Shown: positions 52,144-60,900 of the stretch, piece after piece
How the letters are laid out: every line of letters begins with the position of its first letter
Position numbering within the stretch: position 1 is the first letter of the stretch
Origin: an uncultured Ruminococcus sp.
GTDB lineage: Bacteria; Bacillota; Clostridia; Oscillospirales; Ruminococcaceae
Length of the DNA stretch: 64,000 bases
Direction: 5' to 3'
Assembly: GCA_934463425.1 (NCBI GenBank)
Contig: CAKSJP010000006.1
Location: 1-64,000 of the forward strand
The notes under the pieces: model-generated
What the model saw: the letters and a program-made list of their open reading frames with translations, nothing else
Database searches by the model: none
Told to the model about the DNA's origin: nothing
Program-made: the position numbers and the translations under genes

Positions 52144-53730
52144 ATGCGCAGACGAAGTGTGGTTCGGGATACCATTCAAATGACCGTGATACAGTTCTTT
52201 CTGGAATGTCTGGCGCTGCTGTTCAATGCCTGGATGACCCGGCGCGTGGGCGCAGCAACGGTGGGGACACTGGCGCTTGCCGGCTCATTTTTCAATCTGG
52301 CGGCGATGGTTGCCGGCGGAAACGCCATGCTCTGCGCCAGTCGCTTTGTCTCAGAGGAACTGGGAAAACCGGGCGGCTGTCCGCCGCAGATCCTGCGCAG
52401 TGCGGTCAGCTTCTGCATGCTGCTGTCTGTTCCGGTGGCAGGAGGGGTGTTTCTCTTTGCAGAGCCGCTGAGCCGTCAGTTTCTGCAAAATCCGGCGATG
52501 GCGCAAGCCGTGCGGTGCATGGCGCTTTTGCTGCCTCTGGGGAGCATCAGTGCCTGTCTGAAGGGATATTTCAATGCGGTATGCCGGGTGACTGTGACGG
52601 CAGGCTGTGATGTGGCAGAGTTTTTGCTTCGCGCCGGACTGCTGACGGGGCTTTTGGTATGGCACCGTGCCGCAAAACCGGAGCAGGTCTGCACTTATCT
52701 GGTGTGCAGCATGGCGGCAGGGACATTGCTTTCCACAGCGGTGCTGCTGACTTTATATTTTCAGAGACAAGAACCGTGCGGAGGCAAATGCAGCCTTTCT
52801 TTTGGAAAATATGTCCGCCTGGCAGTGCCGGTGGCGTTTGGCGGCTGTCTGACGGCGGCGCTCAGCACGGCAAATGATACGCTGATCCCCATGACTCTGC
52901 GGCAGTTCGGGGACAGCACTAGCCGTGCTTTACAGCAGTTCGGAACCTTTGAGGGCATCGTGATCCCGGTGCTGTTTTTTCCGTCTACCATTCTCTGTGC
53001 GCTGTCGGGCATTCTGATCCCGGAAGTCGCCCGTGCCAATGCTGCCGGAAATCAGGAGCGTGTATGTTGTTTGACAGAGCGTGTGATCGAACTGACGCTG
53101 ATCTTTGCCATTCTCATTAGTGCAGTACTGCTGAAATACGGCGGCGTCATCGGGCACTGTATGGATGGCGGCGCGCTCTCCGGCAGGATGATCCGCATTC
53201 TTGCGCCGGTCGTTCCCTTTATTTACCTGGAGATCGTGTTGGAAGCACTCATCAAGGGAATGGGAAAGCAGAACTTTTCTTCCCTCAATTATCTGGCGGA
53301 ATATGTGATACGGATCTGTGTGGTGCTCATCTGCATTCCTCTGTTTGGATTCTACGGCATTGTGGCATCCTACTATACCAGCAATGTATTCGGGAATTGC
53401 AACCGGCTGCGTATGGCAGTAAAAACGGCAAACCTCCGGTTCCGATTTGGAAAGCTGATCGGAAAGCCGGTGTTTGCCGTTGGAGTTGCTTTTGCGGCGG
53501 CATCTCTGCCGGAGCATTTTTGTCCGGCGCTGCGGGATACGCCGTTGGGAATCGGTGTGTGTCTGGGCATCGCCCTGAGTCTTTACGGGCTGACATTCTG
53601 GCTGCTGCGGGAGCGCAGAGATGTCACTCGTGGTGTATCGATTCATGCTGCTTCAGCAGCGTATGCATCCGGTGATGATGACTGTGCACAGCTACATCTG
53701 CGCCGTGTACATGGGCGTGACTGTGTGTGA
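52144..53730 (+). CDS. Polysaccharide flippase/MATE-type (MviN-like) membrane protein
   Basis: A 528-aa membrane protein with about 12-14 helices, of the multidrug/oligosaccharidyl-lipid flippase superfamily. VRDTIQMTVIQFFLECLALL at the start and the GYFNAVCRVTVTAGCDV region recall SpoVB-like proteins of Clostridia, but I cannot distinguish a sporulation flippase from a general exporter. The start at 52144 follows GGGGGAG. The last 35 codons overlap the 3' end of the convergent DMT gene and look irregular (ASAAYASGDDDCAQLHLRR), as if the original stop were lost. Confidence 0.8.
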   Translation: MRRRSVVRDTIQMTVIQFFLECLALLFNAWMTRRVGAATVGTLALAGSFFNLAAMVAGGNAMLCASRFVSEELGKPGGCPPQILRSAVSFCMLLSVPVAGGVFLFAEPLSRQFLQNPAMAQAVRCMALLLPLGSISACLKGYFNAVCRVTVTAGCDVAEFLLRAGLLTGLLVWHRAAKPEQVCTYLVCSMAAGTLLSTAVLLTLYFQRQEPCGGKCSLSFGKYVRLAVPVAFGGCLTAALSTANDTLIPMTLRQFGDSTSRALQQFGTFEGIVIPVLFFPSTILCALSGILIPEVARANAAGNQERVCCLTERVIELTLIFAILISAVLLKYGGVIGHCMDGGALSGRMIRILAPVVPFIYLEIVLEALIKGMGKQNFSSLNYLAEYVIRICVVLICIPLFGFYGIVASYYTSNVFGNCNRLRMAVKTANLRFRFGKLIGKPVFAVGVAFAAASLPEHFCPALRDTPLGIGVCLGIALSLYGLTFWLLRERRDVTRGVSIHAASAAYASGDDDCAQLHLRRVHGRDCV

Positions 53731-54670
53731 TGGTGTGGGTATGTGTCACGCCGTCATGGGTGTGGGTGAATGTGTGCGTATGGGCATGGCTGTGCTCTGT
53801 CTGCAAGGTATCCAGTACCACCAGAACCGAGCCGGCAAGCATTACCGCCAGCGCCAGGAAATACTGTATGGTCAGCGCGTCATGCCAGATAATGCAGGAG
53901 AGAGCCGTGCCGATAAAGGGTGCAACGGCATAATAGGCACTGGTTTTGGCTGCGCCGAGGGCGTTTTGCGCACGGACATAGCAGAAGATGCTCAGTCCGT
54001 ATGCTACAAACCCCAGCAGGAGCGCGGCAGCGGCTGCACCCAGTTTCGGCAGCGGTTCACCGATGCACAGGGCAATGAGAAACGAGCCGAGTCCGGAAAA
54101 GATGCCCTTGAGGAAAACGATCTCAAAGGTACTTTTGCCGGAGATATTTCGGGTACAGTTATTTTCCAGTCCCCAGCAGGCAGCCGCCGCCAAAACCAGA
54201 AGAGAGCCTTTCGAAAAGTGCAGACTGGACATATCTTCAAAGGACAGGATGCTACTGGAAAGGGTAATCAGCACAATGGCGCACCAGAGCCGCCGGGAGA
54301 CCTTTTCCCGGAAGAGCAGCAGCGCGATCAGCGTCGTGGCGACGATCTCGAAGTTGCCCAAAAGGGAAGCGTTGGCAGAAGTGGCGCTTTTCAGCCCCAA
54401 CATCAGGAAGATGGGTGCGGCAATATCCAGCAGGATCATGCCGATGGTATAGGGCAGGTCTTGCTTGGTCAGCTTTTTCTCCTGGGCGTGTTTTTTCGGA
54501 TGGCTCAGATAGAGTATGCCGATCCCGATGCCAGCCCCGAAATACAGCAGGGATGCCAGAAAAGTGGGAGAGATTTGCTGCAGCAGCAGCTTGGAGAAAG
54601 GCACATTTATGGCGTAAAATGCGGCCGCCAGAACAGCGGAAAAGATCGCAGCCGTTTTTTTCGTATGCAT
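53624..54670 (-). CDS. EamA/DMT transporter with His-rich C-terminal tail
   Basis: A 348-aa transporter with about ten helices in two EamA repeats (AAFYAINVPFSKLLL ... NASLLGNFEIVATTLIALLL, and GFVAYGLSIFCYVRAQNALGAAKTS). After the last helix comes a cytoplasmic or periplasmic tail of about 55 residues packed with His (for example THTHTITHSHAHVHG and HSHHHRMH), a likely metal-binding region. The tail is encoded entirely inside the overlap with the convergent flippase gene. The substrate is unknown; a metal or metal-complex is plausible. Last gene of a minus-strand operon, 12 bp after the unknown gene. Confidence 0.85.
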   Translation of the reverse strand: MHTKKTAAIFSAVLAAAFYAINVPFSKLLLQQISPTFLASLLYFGAGIGIGILYLSHPKKHAQEKKLTKQDLPYTIGMILLDIAAPIFLMLGLKSATSANASLLGNFEIVATTLIALLLFREKVSRRLWCAIVLITLSSSILSFEDMSSLHFSKGSLLVLAAAACWGLENNCTRNISGKSTFEIVFLKGIFSGLGSFLIALCIGEPLPKLGAAAAALLLGFVAYGLSIFCYVRAQNALGAAKTSAYYAVAPFIGTALSCIIWHDALTIQYFLALAVMLAGSVLVVLDTLQTEHSHAHTHTFTHTHDGVTHTHTITHSHAHVHGADVAVHSHHHRMHTLLKQHESIHHE

Positions 54671-54682
54671 CAGAAAAACCTC

Positions 54683-55018
54683 CTAGCTCCCGAAAATGGT
54701 GAACATTGCATGCGTCTGAAAAACCGACTCTGCCCATTCGTCTACTTCTGCGGCAATGATTTCTTCACTGCCGCCCAGAAAGCATGCACGCTGACGGATG
54801 CACTGCCATTGTGCCCAGTTGACAACAGTGTTTCCGTGGGGCGTATATGTTGGGAGCATATCCAGCAGCACCGTTTCAAAGCCGGACTGTAGCAGGATAT
54901 TTCGATGGAGATAGAGTGCACCGATGCATATGGCGCTTTTTCGGCTGGCTGCCTTTCCGGGGAAAAATATGGTATAATCGGTGCTGCCGGCTGGCAGCTT
55001 GATGCGGCAGTACTTCAT
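54683..55018 (-). CDS. Hypothetical protein in the tRNA-editing operon
   Basis: A 111-aa protein (MKYCRIKLPAGSTDYTIFFPGKAASRK ... THAMFTIFGS, quoted in parts). Its ATG overlaps the stop of the YbaK gene by 4 bp, so it belongs to the operon. I see no motif and no membrane helix. The sequence contains several Cys and a possible SAICIGALYLHRN beta strand. Function unknown. Confidence 0.65.
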   Translation of the reverse strand: MKYCRIKLPAGSTDYTIFFPGKAASRKSAICIGALYLHRNILLQSGFETVLLDMLPTYTPHGNTVVNWAQWQCIRQRACFLGGSEEIIAAEVDEWAESVFQTHAMFTIFGS

Positions 55019-55518
55019 TCGGCGTGCTCCGCAATGATGTCTGCCAGCTGAAAGGGCACAACTTGTTTTAAGCTTTCCAGAGAAAGCTCCAGCTGGTGGC
55101 CGATTTTTCCGGCACTGCACAGAATGACAGGAAAATTTTGGGCAGATTCGTGTATGGTGGTACGGAACAGCTTTTTCATGCCGATGGGAGAACATCCTCC
55201 GTGGATGTATCCGGTAAGGGACAGCAGATCTTTGGATTTGCACATGGAAACTGCTTTTTCGCCTACGGCAGTCGCTGCCTTTTTCAGATCCAGTTCTTCT
55301 GCCACCGGGACAAGAAAGACATAGTGTTCGCCGGACTTTGCCACAGTGACCAGGGTCTTGAATACCTGCGCTGGGTTTTGTCCCAACGCGTTTGCCAGTT
55401 CCACGCCGGTATGCTGGCCGGTCGCCTGTTCCCAGCAGCGATGGGTGTAAGGGACCTTTGCCTTATCCAGCATGCGGATGGCATTGGTTTTGATTACTTT
55501 TTCTTTTGCCATAGCCAT
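55015..55518 (-). CDS. ybaK: YbaK/EbsC-type aminoacyl-tRNA deacylase
   Basis: A 167-aa trans-editing factor that by family hydrolyses Cys-tRNA(Pro). It contains KTNAIRMLDKAKVPYT, VFKTLVTV, VPVAEELDLKKAATAVGEK, and TGYIHGGCSPIGMKK, all typical of YbaK. AAAGGAG lies 6 nt before the start at 55518, which overlaps the previous stop by 1 bp. Confidence 0.9.
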   Translation of the reverse strand: MAMAKEKVIKTNAIRMLDKAKVPYTHRCWEQATGQHTGVELANALGQNPAQVFKTLVTVAKSGEHYVFLVPVAEELDLKKAATAVGEKAVSMCKSKDLLSLTGYIHGGCSPIGMKKLFRTTIHESAQNFPVILCSAGKIGHQLELSLESLKQVVPFQLADIIAEHAE

Positions 55519-56060
55519 TATTCTCCTTTGAGTGTTACAAGGGTATAGGGATGATGCAGGGCATTTGTCAGTTTGTCAAAGATATCGCTGGTCTGCATAC
55601 GGAGTGTAGAAGTGTTTATACAGGGATGGCAGCCGAACGTGGATGCTTTCAGCAGATCGCGGTCTACGAGAAGCTGTACACGATTTTCCGTGTCGTGCAT
55701 CAATCCAAAGATGGTGGCAGAGCCGGGTGTCAGTTGCAGCAGCTGTTCCAGTGCTTCTTCTGATGCAAAGGAAAGTCTGGCACAGCCTAGCTGACTGGTG
55801 ATCTCCTTGGTGCGAAACGGCTTATCGCCGGGCATGAGCAGCAGATAGAAATTTGTTTTCTGCCGGTTGCAGAGAAATAGATTTTTGCAGATGGGTGTTT
55901 GCAGTGCTGCAGAAACGCTTTCGCAGGCATCCATCGTAAAGGCAGCCGCATGATCGGCGCGGACAAAGGGAATATTGAGCCGTTCCAATAAATCATATAC
56001 GGCGATCTCCTTTGGCAGTCTGCCGCTTTCGTCTGCGGGTCTGCCGTTTTCAATTGTCAT
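55518..56060 (-). CDS. Prolyl-tRNA editing protein (ProXp-ala/PrdX type)
   Basis: A 180-aa YbaK-fold protein that by family clears Ala-tRNA(Pro). Start at 56060 with AGGAGG upstream. Characteristic segments: KNLFLCNRQKTNFYLL, RLSFASEEALEQLL, TPGSATIFGLMHDTENRVQLLVD and GCHPCINTSTLRM. First gene of the minus-strand operon with ybaK, the unknown gene and the DMT transporter. Confidence 0.9.
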   Translation of the reverse strand: MTIENGRPADESGRLPKEIAVYDLLERLNIPFVRADHAAAFTMDACESVSAALQTPICKNLFLCNRQKTNFYLLLMPGDKPFRTKEITSQLGCARLSFASEEALEQLLQLTPGSATIFGLMHDTENRVQLLVDRDLLKASTFGCHPCINTSTLRMQTSDIFDKLTNALHHPYTLVTLKGE

Positions 56061-56080
56061 TTCGGAATAACCTCCTATCA

Positions 56081-56121
56081 AAAGAGCGCATTGACAATGC
56101 AATATCGTCAATGCGCTCTTT
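56081..56121 (-). terminator. Terminator of xylA
   Basis: AAAGAGCGCATTGAC (56081-56095) pairs over 15 bp with GTCAATGCGCTCTTT (56107-56121). It lies between the xylA stop and the next gene on the same strand. Confidence 0.88.
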
Positions 56122-56154
56122 CCATGCTATGCAGATGCGCACAGCCTAAGACTC

Positions 56155-57477
56155 TTACAGAGTGAACATGATCTCGTTCATGATCGCTTCCAGCATTTCC
56201 TGACGGCCGCTGGTCAGAGAAGAAGTAACCTCACCCTTTTCCAGTGCATACTTTTCCAGGTCAGCCATAGTTGCCTTGCCTGCGATGATGTCTGCGCCGA
56301 TGCCGGTCTTCCAGCTTGCATAACGGTCAGCAACAAAGCTGTCCATTCTGCCGTCGGTGATCATCTTGTCTGCAATGCGCAGACCCAGTGCGAAGGTATC
56401 CATACCTGCGATGTAGCTGTGGAAGATGTCCTCCAGCTCAAAGGAGCCGCGTCTTGCCTTTGCGTCGAAGTTCAGACCGCCGTTGGTGAAGCCGCCTGCC
56501 TTCAGAACTTCATACATGCACAGCGCTGCGTCATATACGTTGGTCGGGAACTGGTCGGTATCCCAGCCCAGCAGCGGATCGCCCTGGTTTGCGTCGATAG
56601 AACCGAACATGCCGTTGGTTCTTGCTACGCGCAGCTCGTGCTGGAAGGTGTGCTGTGCCAGTGTTGCATGGTTTGCTTCAATGTTCAGCTTGAAATCCTT
56701 GTCCAGACCGTATTTCTGCAGGAATCCGATAACCGTTGCAGAGTCGAAGTCATACTGGTGCTTGGTGGGTTCCTTCGGCTTCGGCTCAACGTAGAAGTCA
56801 CCGGTAAAGCCGATGCTTCTTGCATAGTCTACTGCCAGATGCATCAGGCGAGCCATGTTGTCCAGCTCCAGACCCATGTCGGTGTTCAGCAGAGTCTCAT
56901 AGCCTTCACGGCCGCCCCAGAATACATAGCCCTGACCGCCCAGCTTTACAGTTGCATCAATGGCGCTCTTGATCTGTGCAGCAGCGTATGCGAATACATC
57001 TGCGCTGGGAGAAGTGCCTGCGCCGTGCATATAACGGGGGTGATCGAAGCACTTTGCAGTACCCCACAGCAGCTTCTTGCCGGTAGCATCCTGCTTTTCC
57101 TTGCACAGGTCAACGATGTCTCTCAGCTTTGCATTAGTCTCGCTCAGACTGCCGTATTCCGGAGACAGGTCTCTGTCATGGAAGCAATAGTAGTCGATGC
57201 TCAGCTTGTCCATGATCTCAAATGCTGCTTCTACCTTCGCCTTTGCGCGGGCAGTGACATCATCACAGCCCCAGGTCTTGTCAGTAGTACCGCAGCCGAA
57301 CATATCGGTGCCGTCGCCGCCCATGGTGTGCCACCAGGACAGGGCAAACTTCAGCTGTTCGCGCATGGTTTTGCCGGCGATCACTTCGTCCGGATTGTAG
57401 AACTTAAACGCCAGGGGATTCTTGGAATCCTTGCCTTCGTATGCAATCTTCGGAATGCTCTTGAAAAATTCGCTCAT
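56155..57477 (-). CDS. xylA: Xylose isomerase, class II
   Basis: A 440-aa enzyme that converts D-xylose to D-xylulose. The catalytic His lies in [11 protein letters not shown], and the metal ligands in [31 protein letters not shown] and [18 protein letters not shown]. Length and motifs fit class II. AGGAGG stands 8-9 nt before the ATG. Alone in its transcription unit, without a xylB kinase beside it. Two inverted repeats sit upstream. It would use pentose freed by hemicellulose degradation. Confidence 0.96.
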   Translation of the reverse strand: MSEFFKSIPKIAYEGKDSKNPLAFKFYNPDEVIAGKTMREQLKFALSWWHTMGGDGTDMFGCGTTDKTWGCDDVTARAKAKVEAAFEIMDKLSIDYYCFHDRDLSPEYGSLSETNAKLRDIVDLCKEKQDATGKKLLWGTAKCFDHPRYMHGAGTSPSADVFAYAAAQIKSAIDATVKLGGQGYVFWGGREGYETLLNTDMGLELDNMARLMHLAVDYARSIGFTGDFYVEPKPKEPTKHQYDFDSATVIGFLQKYGLDKDFKLNIEANHATLAQHTFQHELRVARTNGMFGSIDANQGDPLLGWDTDQFPTNVYDAALCMYEVLKAGGFTNGGLNFDAKARRGSFELEDIFHSYIAGMDTFALGLRIADKMITDGRMDSFVADRYASWKTGIGADIIAGKATMADLEKYALEKGEVTSSLTSGRQEMLEAIMNEIMFTL

Positions 57478-57511
57478 GGTGATATCCTCCTAAGTGAAAT
57501 CTGGTTTTTGG

Positions 57512-57574
57512 CTGCGGATTTTGCAGATGTGCTTTAAATCCGCAGATATTTATGGAAAGCGTTTGAGACGCTTT
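57512..57574 (-). promoter_or_regulatory. Inverted repeats upstream of xylA
   Basis: AAAGCGTttgagACGCTTT (57556-57574) is a perfect 7-bp inverted repeat with a 5-bp centre, of the size and CG-centred form of operators of LacI-family repressors. Nearer the gene, CTGCGGATTT (57512-57521) is complementary to AAATCCGCAG (57536-57545) and could form a leader hairpin. I see no clean -35/-10 pair for xylA. Confidence 0.5.
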
Positions 57575-57610
57575 GCATTTCTGATTTTGCTGCCTGGCAT
57601 TGCAGGAAAA

Positions 57611-58558
57611 TTAATTGAAGAGAGACAGTTCGCGGTTGTCCTTTGCGAAATAGTCCTCCAGAACCGCAGTGTAGGAGCGGAAACAGATCTTGTCCGCAAA
57701 GGTCAGTACATCGTTTTCTGCCGGAACACCCAGTTGCTCCAACTGAGCATCGGTCAGATCTTTCAGATACACATCCTCGGTGTCTGCCGGAATGCCGATG
57801 GTGGTTTTTTGTGTTTTGCTGAGATCCAGTGTCAGATCACCGGAGATCTCCAGCAGCTGTGCGGTGATATCAGCCCGTGAAACAGTAGACCACTGGGCAG
57901 AGCCGATCTCTCCCGGGATGGGGCGCTCTTCATAAACTGTCCGGTCATAGCCAGTGGAGACGAAGGTCAGAAACGGGAGATGAATGTCCCGGTCATTGGG
58001 TTCAATGTGTACTGCCACATTGCCGCCGGAACTGTCCTCTGTCTGAATGATCTCATAGCGGTATGCGCCGGAGGGTGAAGTGCCGTTTTCTAATAATGTC
58101 TGCTGGGTGCTCGGGGTGAAAAAGGACATCAGCATAAAGAATGCCAGTGATCCTAAAATGTATAATAAAAGGTATATGACACCGAAAACAGTCTTGACCG
58201 TTTCGCCTGCGCCCGAGAGAAAAAAGATAATGAGAGAGGTGACTGCAATGGGCAGGATCAGTTCCCACTGTCCGAAGCAGAGCAGGATCTGCGGCAGGAT
58301 CGCAGGAAGCAGAAAAATGCTGGTGAGACGCGTCAAAATCTGAAAGCGGCTGTACAGCATGGCACTTAATGCAATAAGAGAAACGGTACAGAGCATCAGG
58401 CAGAACAGCACCTTGTTGGTGATAGAGAGCTCATAAAAAATCGCCAGATAGGAGAACCAGCACATCAATGTCAGATAGCCTGCGCCGATCAGTGACAAAA
58501 AGCGACGTCCCCATAGATTTGTGGATGCGGACTCAGCTGTAGATGTATTCATAATCAT
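57611..58558 (-). CDS. Uncharacterised membrane protein with C-terminal outer domain
   Basis: A 315-aa protein. Four or five hydrophobic helices occupy about residues 18-150; the remainder is a soluble beta-rich domain (NVAVHIEPNDRDIHLPFLTF ... YTAVLEDYFAKDN). No family recognised. The start is at 58558 or two codons later at 58552; the ribosome-binding site is weak. It has its own strong promoter and lies upstream of xylA on the same strand. Confidence 0.7.
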   Translation of the reverse strand: MIMNTSTAESASTNLWGRRFLSLIGAGYLTLMCWFSYLAIFYELSITNKVLFCLMLCTVSLIALSAMLYSRFQILTRLTSIFLLPAILPQILLCFGQWELILPIAVTSLIIFFLSGAGETVKTVFGVIYLLLYILGSLAFFMLMSFFTPSTQQTLLENGTSPSGAYRYEIIQTEDSSGGNVAVHIEPNDRDIHLPFLTFVSTGYDRTVYEERPIPGEIGSAQWSTVSRADITAQLLEISGDLTLDLSKTQKTTIGIPADTEDVYLKDLTDAQLEQLGVPAENDVLTFADKICFRSYTAVLEDYFAKDNRELSLFN

Positions 58559-58706
58559 ATCATGTCGCCTGCTCAGAAAAGAACAGGCGTTTTCCTTTCT
58601 TTGCCCGGAAGCTGCAGGTCAAAAAAACACAGCTTTCTGTTCGGCGGATATCACTGCACGAGCCGACAAAGAAACTGATCTTTGTTTTGTCGTGCTTCGC
58701 AATCCT

Positions 58707-58735
58707 ATTATAGCATTTTTTTTGTGTTTTGGCAA
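58707..58735 (-). promoter_or_regulatory. Promoter of the 315-aa membrane protein
   Basis: On the minus strand TTGCCA (58735-58730), 17-bp spacer (A-rich), TATAAT (58712-58707). Leader of about 140 nt. Confidence 0.75.
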
Positions 58736-58801
58736 GTATGATCGCAAAAAAAATTACAACAATCGTATATAATTCTACCGCTTTTCGCGATAATTTGCAA
58801 A

Positions 58802-59173
58802 ATCAGCAAGCAAATTGCGTGCAAAGCTGACGGACGGTCTTTGTGTGGTGCTGCTCCTAGCGGACAGGGACAGTACTGGGTGATTCTTCGGTTTTACAGT
58901 TTATTTATAAAAAAATATGGAAAATCTCTTGTAAATTTGGTGCAGCTGTGATATACTGAACCACATCTGTGTGTATTCTGCGCCATTGCTGTTATATTCA
59001 CTGCAGCGTTTTATGGCAACACTGCACAAAATGCGCAGCCGGATTTTTCGGCAGATTGTTCCGAAATTCCACAGGCATACGCCATGTCTGGCAAGGGGCT
59101 TCTGGGATATATGACGGAAGATCAGCAGGCAGATCGCGCGCAAAGCCATCAGATGGTCTTTGTGCGGTATTGC
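58802..59173 (+). repeat. Diverged 53-bp direct repeat flanking the symporter promoter
   Basis: Copy 1 (58802-58854) and copy 2 (59121-59173) both begin ATCAGCA and align without gaps at 41 of 53 positions. Shared cores are GCAAAGC and GGTCTTTGTG, which can pair (CAAAG/CTTTG) to make a hairpin; in copy 2 an inner CCAT/ATGG extends it. Copy 1 is upstream of the promoter, copy 2 in the leader just before the ribosome-binding site. No gene is seen in 58,559-59,200. Confidence 0.5.
58929..58957 (+). promoter_or_regulatory. Promoter of the symporter gene
   Basis: TTGTAA (58929-58934), 17-bp spacer, TATACT (58952-58957). It gives an unusually long leader of about 235 nt. Confidence 0.65.
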
Positions 59174-59200
59174 CTTATATATTTGAAAGGAGATATGATC

Positions 59201-60745
59201 GTGACAAAATCTGTTGCATGTATTCTGATCGCCATTTTAGTCTATATGGCGATGATGGTCGTCATCGGTATTGTGTATTCCAAAAAGAACAGCAATGTCG
59301 GTGACTTTTATCTGGGAGGCCGGCGCCTTGGCCCTATTGTTTCTGCCATGAGCGCCGAAGCATCCGATATGAGCAGCTATTTGCTGATGGGACTGCCGGG
59401 TCTGGCGTACCTGAGCGGCTGTGCAGAAGTCGGCTGGACGGCCATCGGACTTGCCATTGGTACTTATTTGAACTGGCTGCTAGTGGCAAAGCGGCTTCGG
59501 GTGTACTCCCAGAGATGCGGAAACGCCATCACCATTCCGGACTTTTTCTCCAATCGGTATCGGGATAACAAGCATGTGCTGATGGGGATCGCCGCTGTAA
59601 TCATTCTGGTATTCTTTGTGCCGTACACCGCTTCTGGCTTCTCTGCCTGCGGTAAGCTCTTCAATCAGCTGTTCGGCTGGGACTATCACATGGCAATGAT
59701 TATCAGTGCCATTATCATTATTGCATATACCTGTATGGGCGGATTTCTGGCGGCAAGCTTTACTGACCTGATCCAGAGCATCGTTATGACCTCGGCACTG
59801 GTGGTTCTGGTGGTCTACGGCATTCACACTGCCGGCGGACTGGATAACGTAATGGAAAATGCAAAGGGCATCGAGAACTATCTCAGCTTTACCAGTACCA
59901 GAACTGCAGACGGCGAGCTGGTCTCTTACGGCGGTCTGAGCATTATTTCCACTCTGGCGTGGGGTCTGGGCTATTTCGGCATGCCGCATATTCTCCTGCG
60001 CTTTATGGCAATCGATGACAAGAACAAGATCAAGATCTCCCGCCGTATCGCATCCATCTGGGTGGTGATCGCCATGGGTATTGCTATCCTGATCGGCATC
60101 ATCGGCAATGCGCTGACCGCAAACGGCACCGTTGCACCGCTGGAAACAGCATCTGCATCGGAGACCATTGTCCTGGAAATGGCAACTGTACTCAGCAAGC
60201 ACAGCGTAGGTGCGGCGCTCATTGCCGGATTGATCTTCGCCGGCATCCTTGCCTGCACCATGTCTACTTCGGACTCTCAGCTGCTGGCGGCATCGTCCAG
60301 TATGTCGGAGAACCTGCTGAAGGGCGTGTTCCATGTCAAGCTGTCGGAAAAGCAGTCCATGCTGGCGGCGCGTCTGGTTCTGCTGATTATTGCCGTGCTG
60401 GGTGTCATTCTGGCGTGGGATCAGAACAGCTCGGTATTCCGGGTGGTATCTTTCGCATGGGCAGGCTTCGGCGCAACCTTCGGTCCGGTGATGCTGACGG
60501 CGCTGTTCTGGAAGCGCTCCAACAAGTACGGCGCTCTGGCTGGCATGCTCACCGGCGGTATCATGATCTTCGTGTGGAAGTTCGCTATCAGCAAGCTGGG
60601 CGGCGTATTTGCCATCTATGAGCTGCTGCCGGCGTTCCTGTGTGCGCTGATCGCCATTGTGGTGGTCTCTCTGCTGACCAAGGCGCCGGAACAGGAGATC
60701 GTGGACGAATTCGAGGCGGTCTCTGCGGAGATGAAACAGAAGTAA
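59201..60745 (+). CDS. putP: Sodium/solute symporter, PutP-like (SSS family)
   Basis: A 514-aa protein with about 13 helices that imports a solute with sodium; proline is the best guess. FYLGGRRLGPIVSAMSAEAS and SSYLLMGLPG are the SSS sodium/substrate region, FAGILACTMSTSDSQLL the other sodium-site helix. I choose the GTG at 59201 because AAAGGAG ends 8 nt before it; the ATG at 59195 lies only 2 nt away. The frame is open to 59084, but that part has no ribosome-binding site and is treated as leader. Confidence 0.88.
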   Translation: MTKSVACILIAILVYMAMMVVIGIVYSKKNSNVGDFYLGGRRLGPIVSAMSAEASDMSSYLLMGLPGLAYLSGCAEVGWTAIGLAIGTYLNWLLVAKRLRVYSQRCGNAITIPDFFSNRYRDNKHVLMGIAAVIILVFFVPYTASGFSACGKLFNQLFGWDYHMAMIISAIIIIAYTCMGGFLAASFTDLIQSIVMTSALVVLVVYGIHTAGGLDNVMENAKGIENYLSFTSTRTADGELVSYGGLSIISTLAWGLGYFGMPHILLRFMAIDDKNKIKISRRIASIWVVIAMGIAILIGIIGNALTANGTVAPLETASASETIVLEMATVLSKHSVGAALIAGLIFAGILACTMSTSDSQLLAASSSMSENLLKGVFHVKLSEKQSMLAARLVLLIIAVLGVILAWDQNSSVFRVVSFAWAGFGATFGPVMLTALFWKRSNKYGALAGMLTGGIMIFVWKFAISKLGGVFAIYELLPAFLCALIAIVVVSLLTKAPEQEIVDEFEAVSAEMKQK

Positions 60746-60780
60746 AACAGCTGCCTTTTCGGCAAGTCAATATGGAAAAT

Positions 60781-60819
60781 GAACCGGTTTTTGCGTGTGC
60801 GGAGACCGGTTCTTTTGTT
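60781..60819 (+). terminator. Terminator of the symporter gene
   Basis: GAACCGGT (60781-60788) pairs with ACCGGTTC (60805-60812), followed by TTTTGTT. Confidence 0.8.
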
Positions 60820-60867
60820 GCGGAAATGAGGATAAAATGTTGAAATTTACAGAATGTCAGAAATTTA

Positions 60868-60896
60868 TTCGTTTTTTTTTTTTTTTGAGTTATAAT
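60868..60896 (+). promoter_or_regulatory. Promoter with a 15-T tract in its spacer
   Basis: TATAAT lies at 60891-60896. The region where a -35 box should be (around 60864-60873, TTTATTCGTT) is followed by an uninterrupted run of 15 T (60872-60886) in the spacer. At the present length no -35 is optimally placed: TTTATT would be about 21 bp from the -10. Confidence 0.6.
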
Positions 60897-60900
60897 TTGA

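Noticed and set aside
57554..57568. CcpA-type cre site upstream of xylA
   Set aside because: The sequence around GGAAAGCGTTTGAG misses several fixed positions of the cre consensus; the larger 19-bp palindrome explains it better.
59084..59194. N-terminal extension of the symporter
   Set aside because: The frame is open, but no ribosome-binding site precedes 59,084 and a strong one stands just before 59,195-59,201; family members start near there.
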